From positions 4,434,001 through 4,498,000 of the forward strand of contig NZ_CP158190.1 in the NCBI RefSeq assembly GCF_040250305.1: a DNA stretch of 64,000 nt, given 5' to 3'. This DNA comes from Peribacillus frigoritolerans. Lineage in GTDB: Bacteria > Bacillota > Bacilli > Bacillales > DSM-1321. Under the pieces are notes generated by a model, which saw only the letters and a list, made by a program, of their open reading frames with translations, was not told the origin of the DNA and did not search any database. The stretch's first letter is position 1. Each line of letters starts with the position of its first letter. Positions 15,484-25,227 of this stretch are shown piece after piece. The position numbers were made by a program, and so were the translations under genes.

Positions 15484-16911
15484 TTATATAATGCCAAACC
15501 AGGTATAGAGGGCAATGATGACAAAGACAGCCAATGATTTTATGATGGTGATCATGAATATGCTTCCATACGATTGTCTATGCGTTAATCCTGTGACGGC
15601 AAGCAGGGTGATGACGGCTCCGTTATGAGGAAGTGTATCCATGCCGCCTGATGCCATAGCGACTACACGGTGCATCACTTCAGGTGAGATATTGGCCGCG
15701 GCGATTGCTTGATTGTATTTATCGGCCATTGCGCTTAATGCAATACCCATTCCCCCGGAGGCTGACCCTGTTATGCCTGCCAGTGCACTAGTGGTAACAG
15801 CGCCGTTGACAAGCGGATTCGAGAATACACCTGATATTCCATCACTGATTTTCGCAAATCCTGGAAGGGCAGCTATGACTCCGCCGAAGCCATATTCCGA
15901 ACCGGTGTTCATGACGGCAAGCAGTGAGCCGCCAATACTGTTGTTCAGTCCTTCTTTCATGTTTTTCGTCACTCGTTTCCAATCATAGGCAAGGGCTGTG
16001 ATGATCCCGACGATCAGTGCAATCTCGACCGACCAGATTGCAGCATTGGCCGCTACATCAACAGAATAATCTTCTAACCCCATTGCGGAAAAATCAAATC
16101 CATCAGGATACCATTTCGGTATGGCTTTAGACAGATAATTATTCATGATCGCAACCAACCCAAGCGGAACGAATGCTAAAATCTGCCGTAATACAGTTTG
16201 GTTTGAATGTAAATCAGGAGCGGTCTCCCCTTTTTCCTGTTCAGGACCAGCGGCATTTTCCGCAGCAAACCCATAATACCCTTCCCCTACTTTTTTGGCT
16301 CTTCTCTTTCTGCTTTCCAAGTAGGCCAATCCAACCGATAAGACAAAGATGGCGCCTATGATTCCAAGGATTGGAGCCGCATAAATGTTTGTACCAAAGA
16401 AGGACGTAGGAATGACATTTTGAATTTGGGGAGTTCCCGGCAAAGCATCCATCGTGAACGTGAAAGCCCCAAGTGCGATGGTAGCCGGCATAAGTCTTTT
16501 AGGAATGTCGGCTTGCTTGAACAATTGAACGGCAAATGGATAAATGGCGAAAACCGCAACAAATAAACTCACGCCGCTATAGGTTAAAATCGCACCCAAA
16601 AGGACTATCGTCAGCATCGCTTGTTTGGCACCGATCAAGCGGACGATCGTCTTCGCAATCGATTCGGCGATTCCCGACATTTCGATGATCTTCCCGAATA
16701 TGGCCCCTAATAAAAAGACGGGAAAATAGTTTTTTATGAAAATGACCATCTTTTCCATGAATACGCCGGAATAGAACGGCAAAACATTACCCGGGTCAAT
16801 GAAGAAGACCGGTAAAAGTGCAAAGATAGGTGCAAATAAAATGACAGAATAGCCGCGGTACGCTGCAAACATCAATAGCCCCAGCGCCAGCAATATAATC
16901 ATTAAGTCCAT
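15484..16911 (-). CDS. GntP family permease, probably for 3-hydroxybutyrate
   Basis: The 475-residue polytopic symporter has GntP-family blocks such as SGVSLFVAVFAIYPFA, LPGTPQIQNVIPTSFFG and GITGSASGGMGIALS. It lies downstream of a 3-hydroxybutyrate dehydrogenase and a second GntP gene, so uptake of a short hydroxy acid is inferred. GGGGGATC precedes the ATG at 16911; the frame extends further but lacks a better site. A strong hairpin separates it from the dehydrogenase, so it may be transcribed from its own promoter. Confidence 0.85.
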   Translation of the reverse strand: MDLMIILLALGLLMFAAYRGYSVILFAPIFALLPVFFIDPGNVLPFYSGVFMEKMVIFIKNYFPVFLLGAIFGKIIEMSGIAESIAKTIVRLIGAKQAMLTIVLLGAILTYSGVSLFVAVFAIYPFAVQLFKQADIPKRLMPATIALGAFTFTMDALPGTPQIQNVIPTSFFGTNIYAAPILGIIGAIFVLSVGLAYLESRKRRAKKVGEGYYGFAAENAAGPEQEKGETAPDLHSNQTVLRQILAFVPLGLVAIMNNYLSKAIPKWYPDGFDFSAMGLEDYSVDVAANAAIWSVEIALIVGIITALAYDWKRVTKNMKEGLNNSIGGSLLAVMNTGSEYGFGGVIAALPGFAKISDGISGVFSNPLVNGAVTTSALAGITGSASGGMGIALSAMADKYNQAIAAANISPEVMHRVVAMASGGMDTLPHNGAVITLLAVTGLTHRQSYGSIFMITIIKSLAVFVIIALYTWFGII

Positions 16912-16976
16912 GAAGATCCCCCTAAACATTTATTCCAAGTTTGAATAATTTCCCCAAACTAGTCAAAAATACGCCA

Positions 16977-17033
16977 AAAGTGAACCTCTCTGCCAAATTA
17001 AAATTTGTCAGAAAGGTTCACCTTTATTTTTCT
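16977..17033 (-). terminator. Terminator after the dehydrogenase gene
   Basis: A long imperfect stem pairs AGGTGAACCTTTCTG with CAGAGAGGTTCACTTT and continues into CAAATT/AATTTG. T-rich flanks occur on both strands. Confidence 0.7.
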
Positions 17034-17045
17034 TATAATTATTGA

Positions 17046-17822
17046 TTATTGAGCTGTATAGCCACCGTCAATGACAACTGCTTGACCTGTTACGCTTTTC
17101 GCTTTATCGCTTGCCAGGAACAATGCATAATCAGCAATTTCACTAACATCCAATAAACGTTTTTGAGGCACCAATGGAAGAAGGACTTCTGCCAATACAT
17201 CTTCAATCGGAACATTACGTGTTTTCGCCAGATCTGCCATTTGTCCTCGTACAAGCGGAGTATCCACATATCCAGGGCATAAAGCATTAACCGTAATACC
17301 GTGTTCTGCACCTTCCAAAGCAGCAACTTTCGTTAAACCGATCACTCCGTGTTTTGCACTGTTGTAAGCCGCTTTACCTGCGAATCCGATAACACCGTTA
17401 ATGGAAGAGACGTTAATGATGCGGCCGAAACCTTGTTCTTTCATGATCGGGAACACGGCTTTAGTTAGAATGAACGGCGCTGTCAGCATGATTTTTATCA
17501 TCAATTCGTATTTAGCCGTCGGGAAATCTTCGATTGGCGATACATGCTGCAGACCGGCATTGTTAATCACGATGTCAACCGAACCGTATGTTTCTTTAGC
17601 TTCCTTCACCATATTTACGATATCTTCTTCTTTTGTTACATCGGCTTTGATTCCAATTGAATCGAAACCAAGTTTTTTCAATGATTCCGCAGCATCTTTC
17701 ACCGATTCTTCATTAATGTCGGAAAGAACGACTTTAGCTCCACTTTCAGCGAAATGCTTACCAATTTCAAATCCAATACCGCGAGCAGAACCTGTAATAA
17801 TAACGACTTTATTTTCAACCAT
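17046..17822 (-). CDS. 3-hydroxybutyrate dehydrogenase (SDR family)
   Basis: The classical short-chain dehydrogenase of 258 residues has the NAD-binding TGSARGIG (10-17), NNAG (87-90), and the catalytic tetrad residues S140, Y153 and K157 (YNSAK). LQHVSPIEDFP (91-101) after NNAG is characteristic of D-3-hydroxybutyrate dehydrogenases (EC 1.1.1.30), which interconvert 3-hydroxybutyrate and acetoacetate. It sits between two GntP permease genes, matching a catabolic module like the yxj genes of B. subtilis. Confidence 0.9.
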   Translation of the reverse strand: MVENKVVIITGSARGIGFEIGKHFAESGAKVVLSDINEESVKDAAESLKKLGFDSIGIKADVTKEEDIVNMVKEAKETYGSVDIVINNAGLQHVSPIEDFPTAKYELMIKIMLTAPFILTKAVFPIMKEQGFGRIINVSSINGVIGFAGKAAYNSAKHGVIGLTKVAALEGAEHGITVNALCPGYVDTPLVRGQMADLAKTRNVPIEDVLAEVLLPLVPQKRLLDVSEIADYALFLASDKAKSVTGQAVVIDGGYTAQ

Positions 17823-17867
17823 TATGAATTCCTCCTAGAGTAGATTAATTTATTGTATCGATATTTA

Positions 17868-19151
17868 TTAAACGATACCGATGGCTCCCATTATGATGCC
17901 GACGATCATGGCAATGGTCGGGATGATGAACGCAACCACGAAAACATCTTTATATGTTTCTTTATGAGTCAATCCTGTAACCGCCAATAGTGTCAATAGA
18001 GCACCATTATTAGGGAAAATGGATGCACCTGAAGCGACTGCCGCCATTCTGTGGAATACATCCGGGCTGATTCCCGTCGATTGTGACAAGCTGTAAAAAG
18101 TATCGCCAAGTGCATTAAGCGCAATACCCATACCGCCTGAAGCGGAACCAGTGATGATTGCCATGATTTGTACGGCAAGAGATTCGGCAACGAGCGGATT
18201 GCTCGAGATATTAAGCAGCCAAGAAGTGATGTTATCAAATGCGGGTATAACCGCAATGACAGCTCCGAATCCAACAGCGGCACTTGTATTCAGGATGGCC
18301 ATCACTGACCCTTTCGCTCCCTCATTAACAGAGAAAATGAACTTTTTGTAATCCTTGATATTGAAGACCATAATGCTCAGAACCCCTAATAATAAAGCAT
18401 AAATGGGTTCCAATTTCACAACGTTAAGCAATAGCACAACAATAAGAAGCGGAACTAAAGACAATAACCAATTCGGTACTTTTTCATCTTGCTCAGAACC
18501 GGTAACCGCATCATCCGATTCGATGAATCCTTCTCCTTTAGCAGAAAGAGATCTTTCTCTGTAGGATAACCAAAAATACCCGCCAACTGCCATTATCAAT
18601 GAAGTGACGATCCCGATGATCATGCCTGAAGTGGGTGTCGTATGGAAATACTCCATCGGTATCAGGTTTTGGATTTGCGGTGTACCCGGTATGGCCGTCA
18701 TCGTGAAAGTGAATGCCCCAAGCGCAAATGTGGGAACAAGCAGCCTTCTCGTAACGTTTGCTTCTTTAAATAAAGCAAGCGCGATCGGATAAACTGCAAA
18801 CACGACCACAAATAAACTGACTCCGCCATATGTCAATAAAGCGGAAGCGATCAGTACCCCAAGAATCGCCCTCTTTTTACCAATGATCTGCGTTACCTTC
18901 TTAGCAACGGATTTCGCTGCACCCGTTTCTTCCATCAGCTTTCCGAAAATCGCTCCCAGCAGGAAGATTGGGAACCACTTCTGAACAAACCCGACCAATC
19001 CGGTCATATACGTTCCGGTATACGTATCAAATACATCCAATCCGCTCATCAATCCTACAACTCCAGCCACAAGCGGCGCCACCCAAATGATGGACCATCC
19101 CAAATAGGCCAAAGCCATCAGCAATACTAAGCCTACAATTATACTTAACAC
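17868..19151 (-). CDS. GntP family permease, second copy in the module
   Basis: The 427-residue polytopic permease is homologous to the 15484-16911 protein (shared YGGVSLFVVVFAVYPIALAL, PGTPQIQNLIP and TGSASGGMGIALN). It lacks that protein's longer charged central loop. It starts at GTG with AGAGGTG at ideal spacing. The gap of 45 bp to the dehydrogenase suggests co-transcription. It is divergent from a LysR gene that probably controls it. Substrate inferred as 3-hydroxybutyrate or a related acid. Confidence 0.88.
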   Translation of the reverse strand: MLSIIVGLVLLMALAYLGWSIIWVAPLVAGVVGLMSGLDVFDTYTGTYMTGLVGFVQKWFPIFLLGAIFGKLMEETGAAKSVAKKVTQIIGKKRAILGVLIASALLTYGGVSLFVVVFAVYPIALALFKEANVTRRLLVPTFALGAFTFTMTAIPGTPQIQNLIPMEYFHTTPTSGMIIGIVTSLIMAVGGYFWLSYRERSLSAKGEGFIESDDAVTGSEQDEKVPNWLLSLVPLLIVVLLLNVVKLEPIYALLLGVLSIMVFNIKDYKKFIFSVNEGAKGSVMAILNTSAAVGFGAVIAVIPAFDNITSWLLNISSNPLVAESLAVQIMAIITGSASGGMGIALNALGDTFYSLSQSTGISPDVFHRMAAVASGASIFPNNGALLTLLAVTGLTHKETYKDVFVVAFIIPTIAMIVGIIMGAIGIV

Positions 19152-19557
19152 TCGAAATCACCTCTTTCCAAGGTGATGTAAATAGTTTTGCTTTCCATCA
19201 TTGTTCCCCCTTGATTGTGTAAATCCCTTATGCTCAAGACATCATAATCCCTGTCTTACAGCATCAACCCTAAAAAAGTGGATACGAGAACACCCTCTTT
19301 TTTTGTAATCTTAAAATAACTTCATAAACCTACCTTGTCCGCATTTCCGAGAAAGGTGAATAAGCTGATTGATTGGATGGAAATATATTCATTAATATAA
19401 GACATCATAAATACAGCTCATACTAAAGCCCTTTCTCCTTATACTTTTACAGTAAAGAATATTTTATTAAAATAGGTTTATATATACTTGCTTTTTAATC
19501 CTCATATAGTTTACATCCACTTTATTTATAAGTAAAATGAATAAAGAGAATACAATC

Positions 19558-19574
19558 TATTCGTTCTACGAATA
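19558..19574. promoter_or_regulatory. Candidate LysR operator
   Basis: TATTCGT-TCT-ACGAATA is a perfect 7-3-7 palindrome containing a T-N11-A core, just upstream of the ribosome site of the lysR gene. It is a candidate binding site for autoregulation and for control of the divergent permease operon. The rest of 19152-19588 shows no gene. Confidence 0.5.
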
Positions 19575-19588
19575 AATAGGAGACAGAT

Positions 19589-20500
19589 ATGGAATTACGA
19601 GATTTAAAATCATTCATGGAAGTGGCCCTACATAAAAGTTTTACGAATGCCGCCGCGAATTCTTATTTAACACAGCCTTCCTTAAGTAAAGCCGTCAAAA
19701 AACTCGAAGAAGAGCTGAATGTGGAACTCTTTGACCGCTCAACGAGACACCTTCGACTGACCGATGCCGGACAAATCGTGTATCAGCAAGGCCAAAAAGC
19801 CTTCGCCGCATTATCCGAATTGAATGTACTCTTGGATGACCTCAGGGACATAACAACAGGCGTTGTGAAAATCGGCATCCCTCCGTTGATCGGCACGCTG
19901 TTTTTCCCGGAAATTGCCCGCAGCTTTCAAGAACGTTATCCGAAAGTTTCCCTCGAGTTGGTCGAACTGGGCGCAAAGCTGATTGAAAAGCTTGTCGAAG
20001 AAGGCGAAATCGATCTCGGCATCGTCGTATTGCCTGCAAGCGAAGCTGATTACAATATTTACCACTTCATTGAAGACGAATTCGTTTTATTTCTTCATGA
20101 AGAGCACAAACTTGCACGCCATTCAGCCGTCACCTTAACTGAATTGAAAGACGAGAAATTCATCCTTTTCTCAGAAGACTTCACTTTACATGATTACATT
20201 ATCCAGGCATGCGAAAAAGACGGATTCACCCCTGACGTCTCATACCAAAGCTCACAATGGGACCTGATCATTGAACTCGTCTCATCCAAACTGGGCATCA
20301 CCCTCCTGCCCAGATCGATTTATCATAAGCAAACCAACGAAAATGTTAAAATCATTCCGTTAAAAAACTCGAACCTCCACTGGAAACTCGGGATCATCAC
20401 CAAAAAAGACGCCTACCATTCCTTCGCTCTGAAAGAACTATTGAAGATGCTGAATGAAGGTGTTGGTCTAGTGCAAAATGACATTACAAACACCAATTAA
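19589..20500 (+). CDS. LysR family regulator of the hydroxybutyrate module
   Basis: The 303-residue protein has a winged helix-turn-helix at 1-65 (KSFTNAAANSYLTQPSLSKA) and an effector-binding domain from about 90. It is divergent from the GntP-dehydrogenase-GntP genes, which it is likely to control, with the effector perhaps being the hydroxy acid itself. AGGAG lies 7 nt before the ATG. A hairpin follows at 20515-20553. Confidence 0.88.
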   Translation: MELRDLKSFMEVALHKSFTNAAANSYLTQPSLSKAVKKLEEELNVELFDRSTRHLRLTDAGQIVYQQGQKAFAALSELNVLLDDLRDITTGVVKIGIPPLIGTLFFPEIARSFQERYPKVSLELVELGAKLIEKLVEEGEIDLGIVVLPASEADYNIYHFIEDEFVLFLHEEHKLARHSAVTLTELKDEKFILFSEDFTLHDYIIQACEKDGFTPDVSYQSSQWDLIIELVSSKLGITLLPRSIYHKQTNENVKIIPLKNSNLHWKLGIITKKDAYHSFALKELLKMLNEGVGLVQNDITNTN

Positions 20501-20514
20501 ATATAAAAAAATGT

Positions 20515-20553
20515 AAAAGCAGTGGATTTCGGAGGTGAAATCTCACTGCTTTT
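20515..20553 (+). terminator. Terminator of the lysR gene
   Basis: AAAAGCAGTG-GATTTC pairs with GAAATC-T-CACTGCTTTT, giving about 16 bp with one bulge and a T-rich 3' side. Confidence 0.8.
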
Positions 20554-20657
20554 CAGTGTTTCTTCAGAAGTTTCTTCAGTTTCGTTTACATGTAGTTTTA
20601 TAGTTCAGCTTAAATCATAGTATTAAAAGACTGAATCAAAAACTAAGGAGACTTGCG

Positions 20658-21578
20658 ATGAAAGCAATGGTATGCACGAAATACGGTTCACCCGATGTAC
20701 TGGAACTCCAAGAGGTAGCAAAACCAACGCCCAAGGACAACGAAATTCTGGTAAAGGTCCACGCGGCAACAGTAGCTTCAGGGGACATAAGAGTCCGGAG
20801 CTTCAAGAGTCCTTTCTTATTATGGCTGCCGATGCGGATCTTCCTGGGGCTTAGAAAACCGCGAAAATCGATATTGGGAGTGGAGCTAGCCGGGGAGATA
20901 GAGGAAACAGGGAGCAATGTGAAAAAATTCAAAAAAGGCGACCAGGTTTTTGCCATGACTGGAATGAACTTCGGGGCTCATGCTGAATACACATGCTTAC
21001 CTGAAGACGGGCCAATCGCAATGAAGCCTGCCAATATGACCTACGAGGAAGCCGCCGCCGTTTCTTTTGGGGGAACGACAGCTCTGCACTTTTTCAGAAA
21101 AGCCAATATCCAGGACGGACAAAAAGTCCTCATCTACGGTGCATCCGGTTCGGTAGGTACTTCCGCGGTACAGCTTGCCAAATACTTTGGAACAGAAGTT
21201 ACCGGAGTATGCAGTGCCGCTAATTTTGATTTGGTGAGATCATTGGGATCCGATAAAGTAATTGATTACACGGAAGAAGACTTCACGGAAAGACAAGAGC
21301 GATATGACATCATCTTTGATGCAGTCGGCAAAAGCTCGAAAGCCAATTGCAAGAAGGCACTAACCCCGAACGGGCGATACGTGTCCGTTGAAGGGCAAGG
21401 AATAGCAAAGGTACTTACGGAAGATTTACTACTCCTCAAGGAGCTTATCGAAACTGGCAAAATAAAATCGGTCATTGATAAACGCTACCCGCTGGAACAG
21501 ATTCCCGAGGCTCATAGATACGTAGAGCTAGGACATAAAAAGGGAAATGTAGTGATAACTGTACATGATAAACCCTGA
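20658..21578 (+). CDS. NAD(P)H-dependent alcohol dehydrogenase / quinone oxidoreductase (MDR family)
   Basis: The 306-residue zinc-independent medium-chain reductase has an N-terminal GroES-like domain ([20 protein letters not shown]) and a Rossmann fold with [20 protein letters not shown] (about 156-175). The Cys/His zinc ligands of alcohol dehydrogenases are absent, fitting the quinone oxidoreductase branch. AAGGAG precedes the ATG. It appears monocistronic; the substrate is not predictable. Confidence 0.85.
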   Translation: MKAMVCTKYGSPDVLELQEVAKPTPKDNEILVKVHAATVASGDIRVRSFKSPFLLWLPMRIFLGLRKPRKSILGVELAGEIEETGSNVKKFKKGDQVFAMTGMNFGAHAEYTCLPEDGPIAMKPANMTYEEAAAVSFGGTTALHFFRKANIQDGQKVLIYGASGSVGTSAVQLAKYFGTEVTGVCSAANFDLVRSLGSDKVIDYTEEDFTERQERYDIIFDAVGKSSKANCKKALTPNGRYVSVEGQGIAKVLTEDLLLLKELIETGKIKSVIDKRYPLEQIPEAHRYVELGHKKGNVVITVHDKP

Positions 21579-21735
21579 CAAAACCTTGCACATGTTTTAA
21601 CTACCTCTTGGACATGTAAATACCCCTTAGACAATCGGATCTGAAGGGGTAGGATGTCATTATGCAGGAAGATGTTGAAACTTTTTCCAGGAACAAACGT
21701 ATATGGAAGGTATACAGCAATTTCTGGAGGACTCA

Positions 21736-22089
21736 ATGAATATAGATGCAATTGTACAATTAGTTTTAATGTTAGGGATTCCGGCCTTCATGATGTGGCG
21801 GGGTTATAAAAAGATGTCAGAAGAAGAACGAAATGATGTGAAGACTGATTTTACGAGTAAGCGTTTTATCTTTACGGGTGGTCTGGTGGCACTCAGTTGG
21901 GTACTCTTGTTGGTCGAACCAATTTTTGAAGCGACATGGATGAAAGTGATTAGCGGCGTGCTTTTTTCTATTGGAATGATAGTGAGCAGCGTCTTTATCT
22001 GGTTGAACGCTTCATCAAAGTGGAAAGCAGTGCTTGGTATCATCTCTTCAATCATCGCTTTAGCCATCTTTTTTTGGGCGATCACCTAA
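21736..22089 (+). CDS. Small integral membrane protein
   Basis: The 117-residue protein begins MNIDAIVQLVLMLGIPAF and has four predicted transmembrane segments separated by a short charged loop (KKMSEEERNDVKTDF). GGAGG 5 nt before the ATG at 21736 fixes the start; the frame continues upstream without a site. Family not recognised. Confidence 0.7.
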   Translation: MNIDAIVQLVLMLGIPAFMMWRGYKKMSEEERNDVKTDFTSKRFIFTGGLVALSWVLLLVEPIFEATWMKVISGVLFSIGMIVSSVFIWLNASSKWKAVLGIISSIIALAIFFWAIT

Positions 22090-22192
22090 ATATTTGCAGC
22101 CCTTTGCAAGGAAACTAGTTAGAGTAAGCCCGATTACTGATTCGTAATCCGGATCGGTTTAAAGAGAAAAGAGCGATTTCAATTTAGCATTA

Positions 22193-22528
22193 TCAAATCT
22201 CATTGACTCTCTTTATGGACTCTAACTCACCTATTGATTTAAATTTAAAAGAATACCCATAATATATTGGAGTTTGGCCTTTATTCACTCTCTTAGGAAA
22301 TTTTTTTAATGCAGTACCATGATACTTCTTTTCACTTTTAAAATCTTTATGGTTTTCTACTGTCTTTGGATCCAAAACAACACCTATCTCTTGAGTAGGC
22401 AATAAGTATATTACCTCTCCAGTTTGGATGTTTTTAAATTCTGTAGCCTTACTGGTCTCCTTTTCTTTATCATAACCATTTCTTTCGAAAGTCCTGTATA
22501 AGCTCGCCATTCCTTCACTTACTATCAT
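22193..22528 (-). CDS. Hypothetical protein
   Basis: The 111-residue basic soluble protein has no recognised domain. AAGGGAGATG precedes the ATG, which supports expression. Segments NIQTGEVIYLLPTQEIGVVL and TPIYYGYSFKFKS suggest a small beta-rich fold. It stands alone. Confidence 0.6.
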   Translation of the reverse strand: MIVSEGMASLYRTFERNGYDKEKETSKATEFKNIQTGEVIYLLPTQEIGVVLDPKTVENHKDFKSEKKYHGTALKKFPKRVNKGQTPIYYGYSFKFKSIGELESIKRVNEI

Positions 22529-22679
22529 TGCTTCATCTCCCTTATTCGAGGCATTACTTGTGGATTATCTCAAAAAGATGCCAGGGCATTCTTTTATGAC
22601 ATTACTAATTTCATTTTCCGGGCTAAATCCTATTAGATTTTAACATATATAAACTATTATCCCGCACTCATTGGGAAGA

Positions 22680-23042
22680 TTATTGAGGTTCCCCCTTGCA
22701 AAAGGTTAAGCTGAGGCTATTCAATGTGTAAAGTCTAGCGGTAAATATGAATAAATCGCTGTAGTTATTTTCTACGTACTCTTCAATGATCTCCATCCCT
22801 TTTCTGAATCTATCAACTAATAATTGCGTGTAGTTTTCATCCCAGGTAAACCTGTTGATTCGTTTAAGTTCATCGGCCAATACTTGAAACTTAAACTCGT
22901 CAACAAGAAGCTTCAATTGATACAATTTATCTTTATTTAAACAAAAGCAATTGTTTTCATTTTCATGATTTTCCCGGACAAATGTAATGAAACCATGTAT
23001 ATTATCAGCCAACATATTCGCTATTTGCATCTCGAAGTTCAT
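22680..23042 (-). CDS. Hypothetical protein
   Basis: The 120-residue, mostly alpha-helical soluble protein has a good GAGGAGATGG ribosome site. Clustered Asn/Glu/Cys (NHENENNCFCLNKDK) sit near residue 28. I know no family for it. Confidence 0.6.
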   Translation of the reverse strand: MNFEMQIANMLADNIHGFITFVRENHENENNCFCLNKDKLYQLKLLVDEFKFQVLADELKRINRFTWDENYTQLLVDRFRKGMEIIEEYVENNYSDLFIFTARLYTLNSLSLTFCKGEPQ

Positions 23043-23186
23043 TTCTCCATCTCCTCAATGTCAAAAAATCTAATATATGAAGAGTGTATGATTTGAAATG
23101 GTATTTTAACACCAGCGATTCTTTTTTAGACATAGATTTCCTTATTTCGCCTGCGTATTTCCTTCTATGATAGATTTTATACAAAA

Positions 23187-23218
23187 AAATTGCCCCCTTC
23201 CTTCCAAGGGGACAATTT
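23187..23218 (-). terminator. Terminator of the ZIP transporter gene
   Basis: AAATTGtCCCCTT and AAGGGGGCAATTT on the minus strand form a 13-bp stem with one mismatch that touches the stop codon of the gene, followed by a run of T. Confidence 0.8.
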
Positions 23219-23943
23219 CACATCGAATCCAAAACCAAAGATATAAGCAGGCCCGCAGCGGTGAATATGCCCGTGATCGGCCCTCCGTCTTCATATGCTT
23301 CAGGCATCATCGTTGAGGCAATCATGGCAATGATCCCGCCGCCTGCAAAGGCTGCCATCGCTGCCAGGACATAGTCCGGGGCATGATCGAGAAATAGATA
23401 GCCCGACATCGAGGATAGTGCCGAAATGATCAGGACAGAAAACCACAGCAGCATGATTTTCTTTTTGGAATAGTCACTTTTGAGCAGACCTGTTGTACTT
23501 GAGAGCCCCTCCGGAATATTACTGATAAAGATGGCAATGACCAATAACCAGCTTACCGAGCCGCCGCTTATTAAGCTTGCGCCAATCATGATCGACTCCG
23601 GTATGGCATCCATAACCGTCCCGATAAAAATGGCTAGGCCCGCTTCCTTCGAGGAGCTATTATTGGACCGTTTCCTTTTATCCGCACCTTTTTTGGAAAT
23701 AAGTAAATCCAAGGCAGTAAATACGGCGGCCCCTGCGATGAATCCGATTGCCGTCGCCCAAATTCCTCCATCACTCACCGAATCAGCAAGCAGCTCATAT
23801 GCCGCGGCACCAATCAATACACCCGTACCAAAAGCCATGATATAGCCAATGATGTTTTTCTTGATCGGAATGAAGATGGCGGCAAGTGCGCCAAGCAGGA
23901 CAGCAGAACCCGAAACCCCTCCCCAAAAGACCGCATTCCACAT
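23218..23943 (-). CDS. ZIP family metal transporter
   Basis: The 241-residue membrane protein has about eight helices and the ZIP metal-site motifs in helices IV and V: MDAIPESIMIGASL and SNIPEGLSS. A charged loop (KKGADKRKRSNNSSSKE) lies between helices III and IV. It probably moves zinc or another divalent metal into the cytosol, though some family members have other directions. GGGGGAATTCT precedes the ATG at 23943; the open frame upstream has no ribosome site. Confidence 0.88.
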   Translation of the reverse strand: MWNAVFWGGVSGSAVLLGALAAIFIPIKKNIIGYIMAFGTGVLIGAAAYELLADSVSDGGIWATAIGFIAGAAVFTALDLLISKKGADKRKRSNNSSSKEAGLAIFIGTVMDAIPESIMIGASLISGGSVSWLLVIAIFISNIPEGLSSTTGLLKSDYSKKKIMLLWFSVLIISALSSMSGYLFLDHAPDYVLAAMAAFAGGGIIAMIASTMMPEAYEDGGPITGIFTAAGLLISLVLDSM

Positions 23944-24108
23944 AGAATTCCCCCATTTCCTTTTTATAGGATAGTGTACCCGGGTTGATGTTGGGGTAAA
24001 CAATGGGCCGCTTTTTGCAATTCCAGCAAAAAAAAGCAGTTATATTCGCTGCCTAGTTTTTGGGTATAGAATAGTAGAGTACTTATGAGTATCCTGTTCT
24101 TCACTGCC

Positions 24109-24447
24109 TTATATGACTGATATTTGCGGTTTTCCTTCTTCTCTTTCACTAACCTTTTCAATTTTATCGACAAACATTTGAAAAACCTTTCTCTTTTCTT
24201 CCAGCTCTTTTATTGATTCTTTCAATTCGTTCAATTTTTGTTCAAAAGGTTTATGATAGAGCTCGCGGATGTTTCGAATAATTTCATCATTTATAGTGGA
24301 TTGTACAACTTGCTTGGTGATATTGAATTTATAGGAATAAACCTGAAGATCACGCTTAACTTCTTCATACTCTTTTTCTATCCCATTTAATACATCACTA
24401 ATTTCTTCATTCCATTCGATTAAAGCCTTTTTCACATGTTCCTCCAC
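24109..24447 (-). CDS. Coiled-coil hypothetical protein
   Basis: The 112-residue charged helical protein has two long coiled-coil stretches (about 5-45 and 68-105, e.g. EQKLNELKESIKELEEKRKV). It starts at GTG behind GGGGGAATAAGG. Family and role unknown. Confidence 0.6.
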   Translation of the reverse strand: MEEHVKKALIEWNEEISDVLNGIEKEYEEVKRDLQVYSYKFNITKQVVQSTINDEIIRNIRELYHKPFEQKLNELKESIKELEEKRKVFQMFVDKIEKVSEREEGKPQISVI

Positions 24448-24651
24448 CCTTATTCCCCCTCTTTAACTAACAAAAAATCCATCTCCATAAAAACTTATTT
24501 TATCAAAAGTTCATTTCGGTTTCTTTTCGGCTTAGTTACTTAACATATAAGTTTCATTAAAAACAGATAACAGTTAATAACGAGTTACGAAACACTTTTG
24601 AAAAATCACATAGAATGAAACATGCAACTATAACCTATGGAGGTGTTCAGA

Positions 24652-25146
24652 CTGATTCATACAGTTAAACCAGGTGAAACACTGACACAGATATCCAGGG
24701 ACTATCGGAAACCGCTATCGGCCATCATCGCTGCTAACCCGACCATAAATCCAAATGTCATTAATCCTGGTCAGCCCATAATGATCCCTGGTTTTCCCCC
24801 TGCTGATACCATTCCATTTCAAATCGATGTGTCCGTTAACAATCGCAGGCTAAGACTGCTTAAAGATGGAGTACTGCAAAAACAATATCCGATTGCTGTT
24901 GGAAGAATGCTGTTCGGTACACCGGTAGGACAATTCATCATCATTAATAAAGCCCCCAACCCCGGAGGCCCCTTCGGTACAATGTGGATGAGTTTATCCA
25001 AAGAACACTATGGCATTCATGGAACGAATGACCCCAGCTCGATCGGTAAGGCCGTATCCAAAGGCTGTATTCGCATGCATAATCGGGACGTGGAGGAATT
25101 ATCAAGGACTGTTCCTATCGGGACACCGGTTTCGATTCATCCTTAA
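24652..25146 (+). CDS. ykuD: L,D-transpeptidase with LysM domain (YkuD)
   Basis: A LysM peptidoglycan-binding module (about 1-48: [16 protein letters not shown] to GQPIMIPG) precedes a YkuD catalytic domain with [20 protein letters not shown] and CIRMHN, giving the His/Ser/Cys active site. It makes 3-3 cross-links in peptidoglycan and may act on the spore wall. GGAGG at 24639-24643 fits a CTG start at 24652, giving 164 residues, the size of B. subtilis YkuD. An ATG at 24637 is in frame but overlaps the ribosome site and has none of its own. A CTG start is therefore likely but unproven. Confidence 0.9.
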   Translation: MIHTVKPGETLTQISRDYRKPLSAIIAANPTINPNVINPGQPIMIPGFPPADTIPFQIDVSVNNRRLRLLKDGVLQKQYPIAVGRMLFGTPVGQFIIINKAPNPGGPFGTMWMSLSKEHYGIHGTNDPSSIGKAVSKGCIRMHNRDVEELSRTVPIGTPVSIHP

Positions 25147-25182
25147 TGGACAATTTTTTTAACTTTTCGATATAAATCAAAA

Positions 25183-25213
25183 GCAGCCTAATCCCACAAT
25201 AGGATTAGGCTGC
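25183..25213. terminator. Bidirectional terminator
   Basis: GCAGCCTAATCC and GGATTAGGCTGC pair perfectly around a 7-nt loop between the convergent ykuD and SMR genes. Confidence 0.8.
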
Positions 25214-25227
25214 CAACACTCAACTAT

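Noticed and set aside
15250..15508. Open frames of repeated FTSKSPK or similar over the 21-bp array
   Set aside because: A 21-bp period keeps frames open on both strands; no start with a ribosome site, and the composition is that of the repeat.
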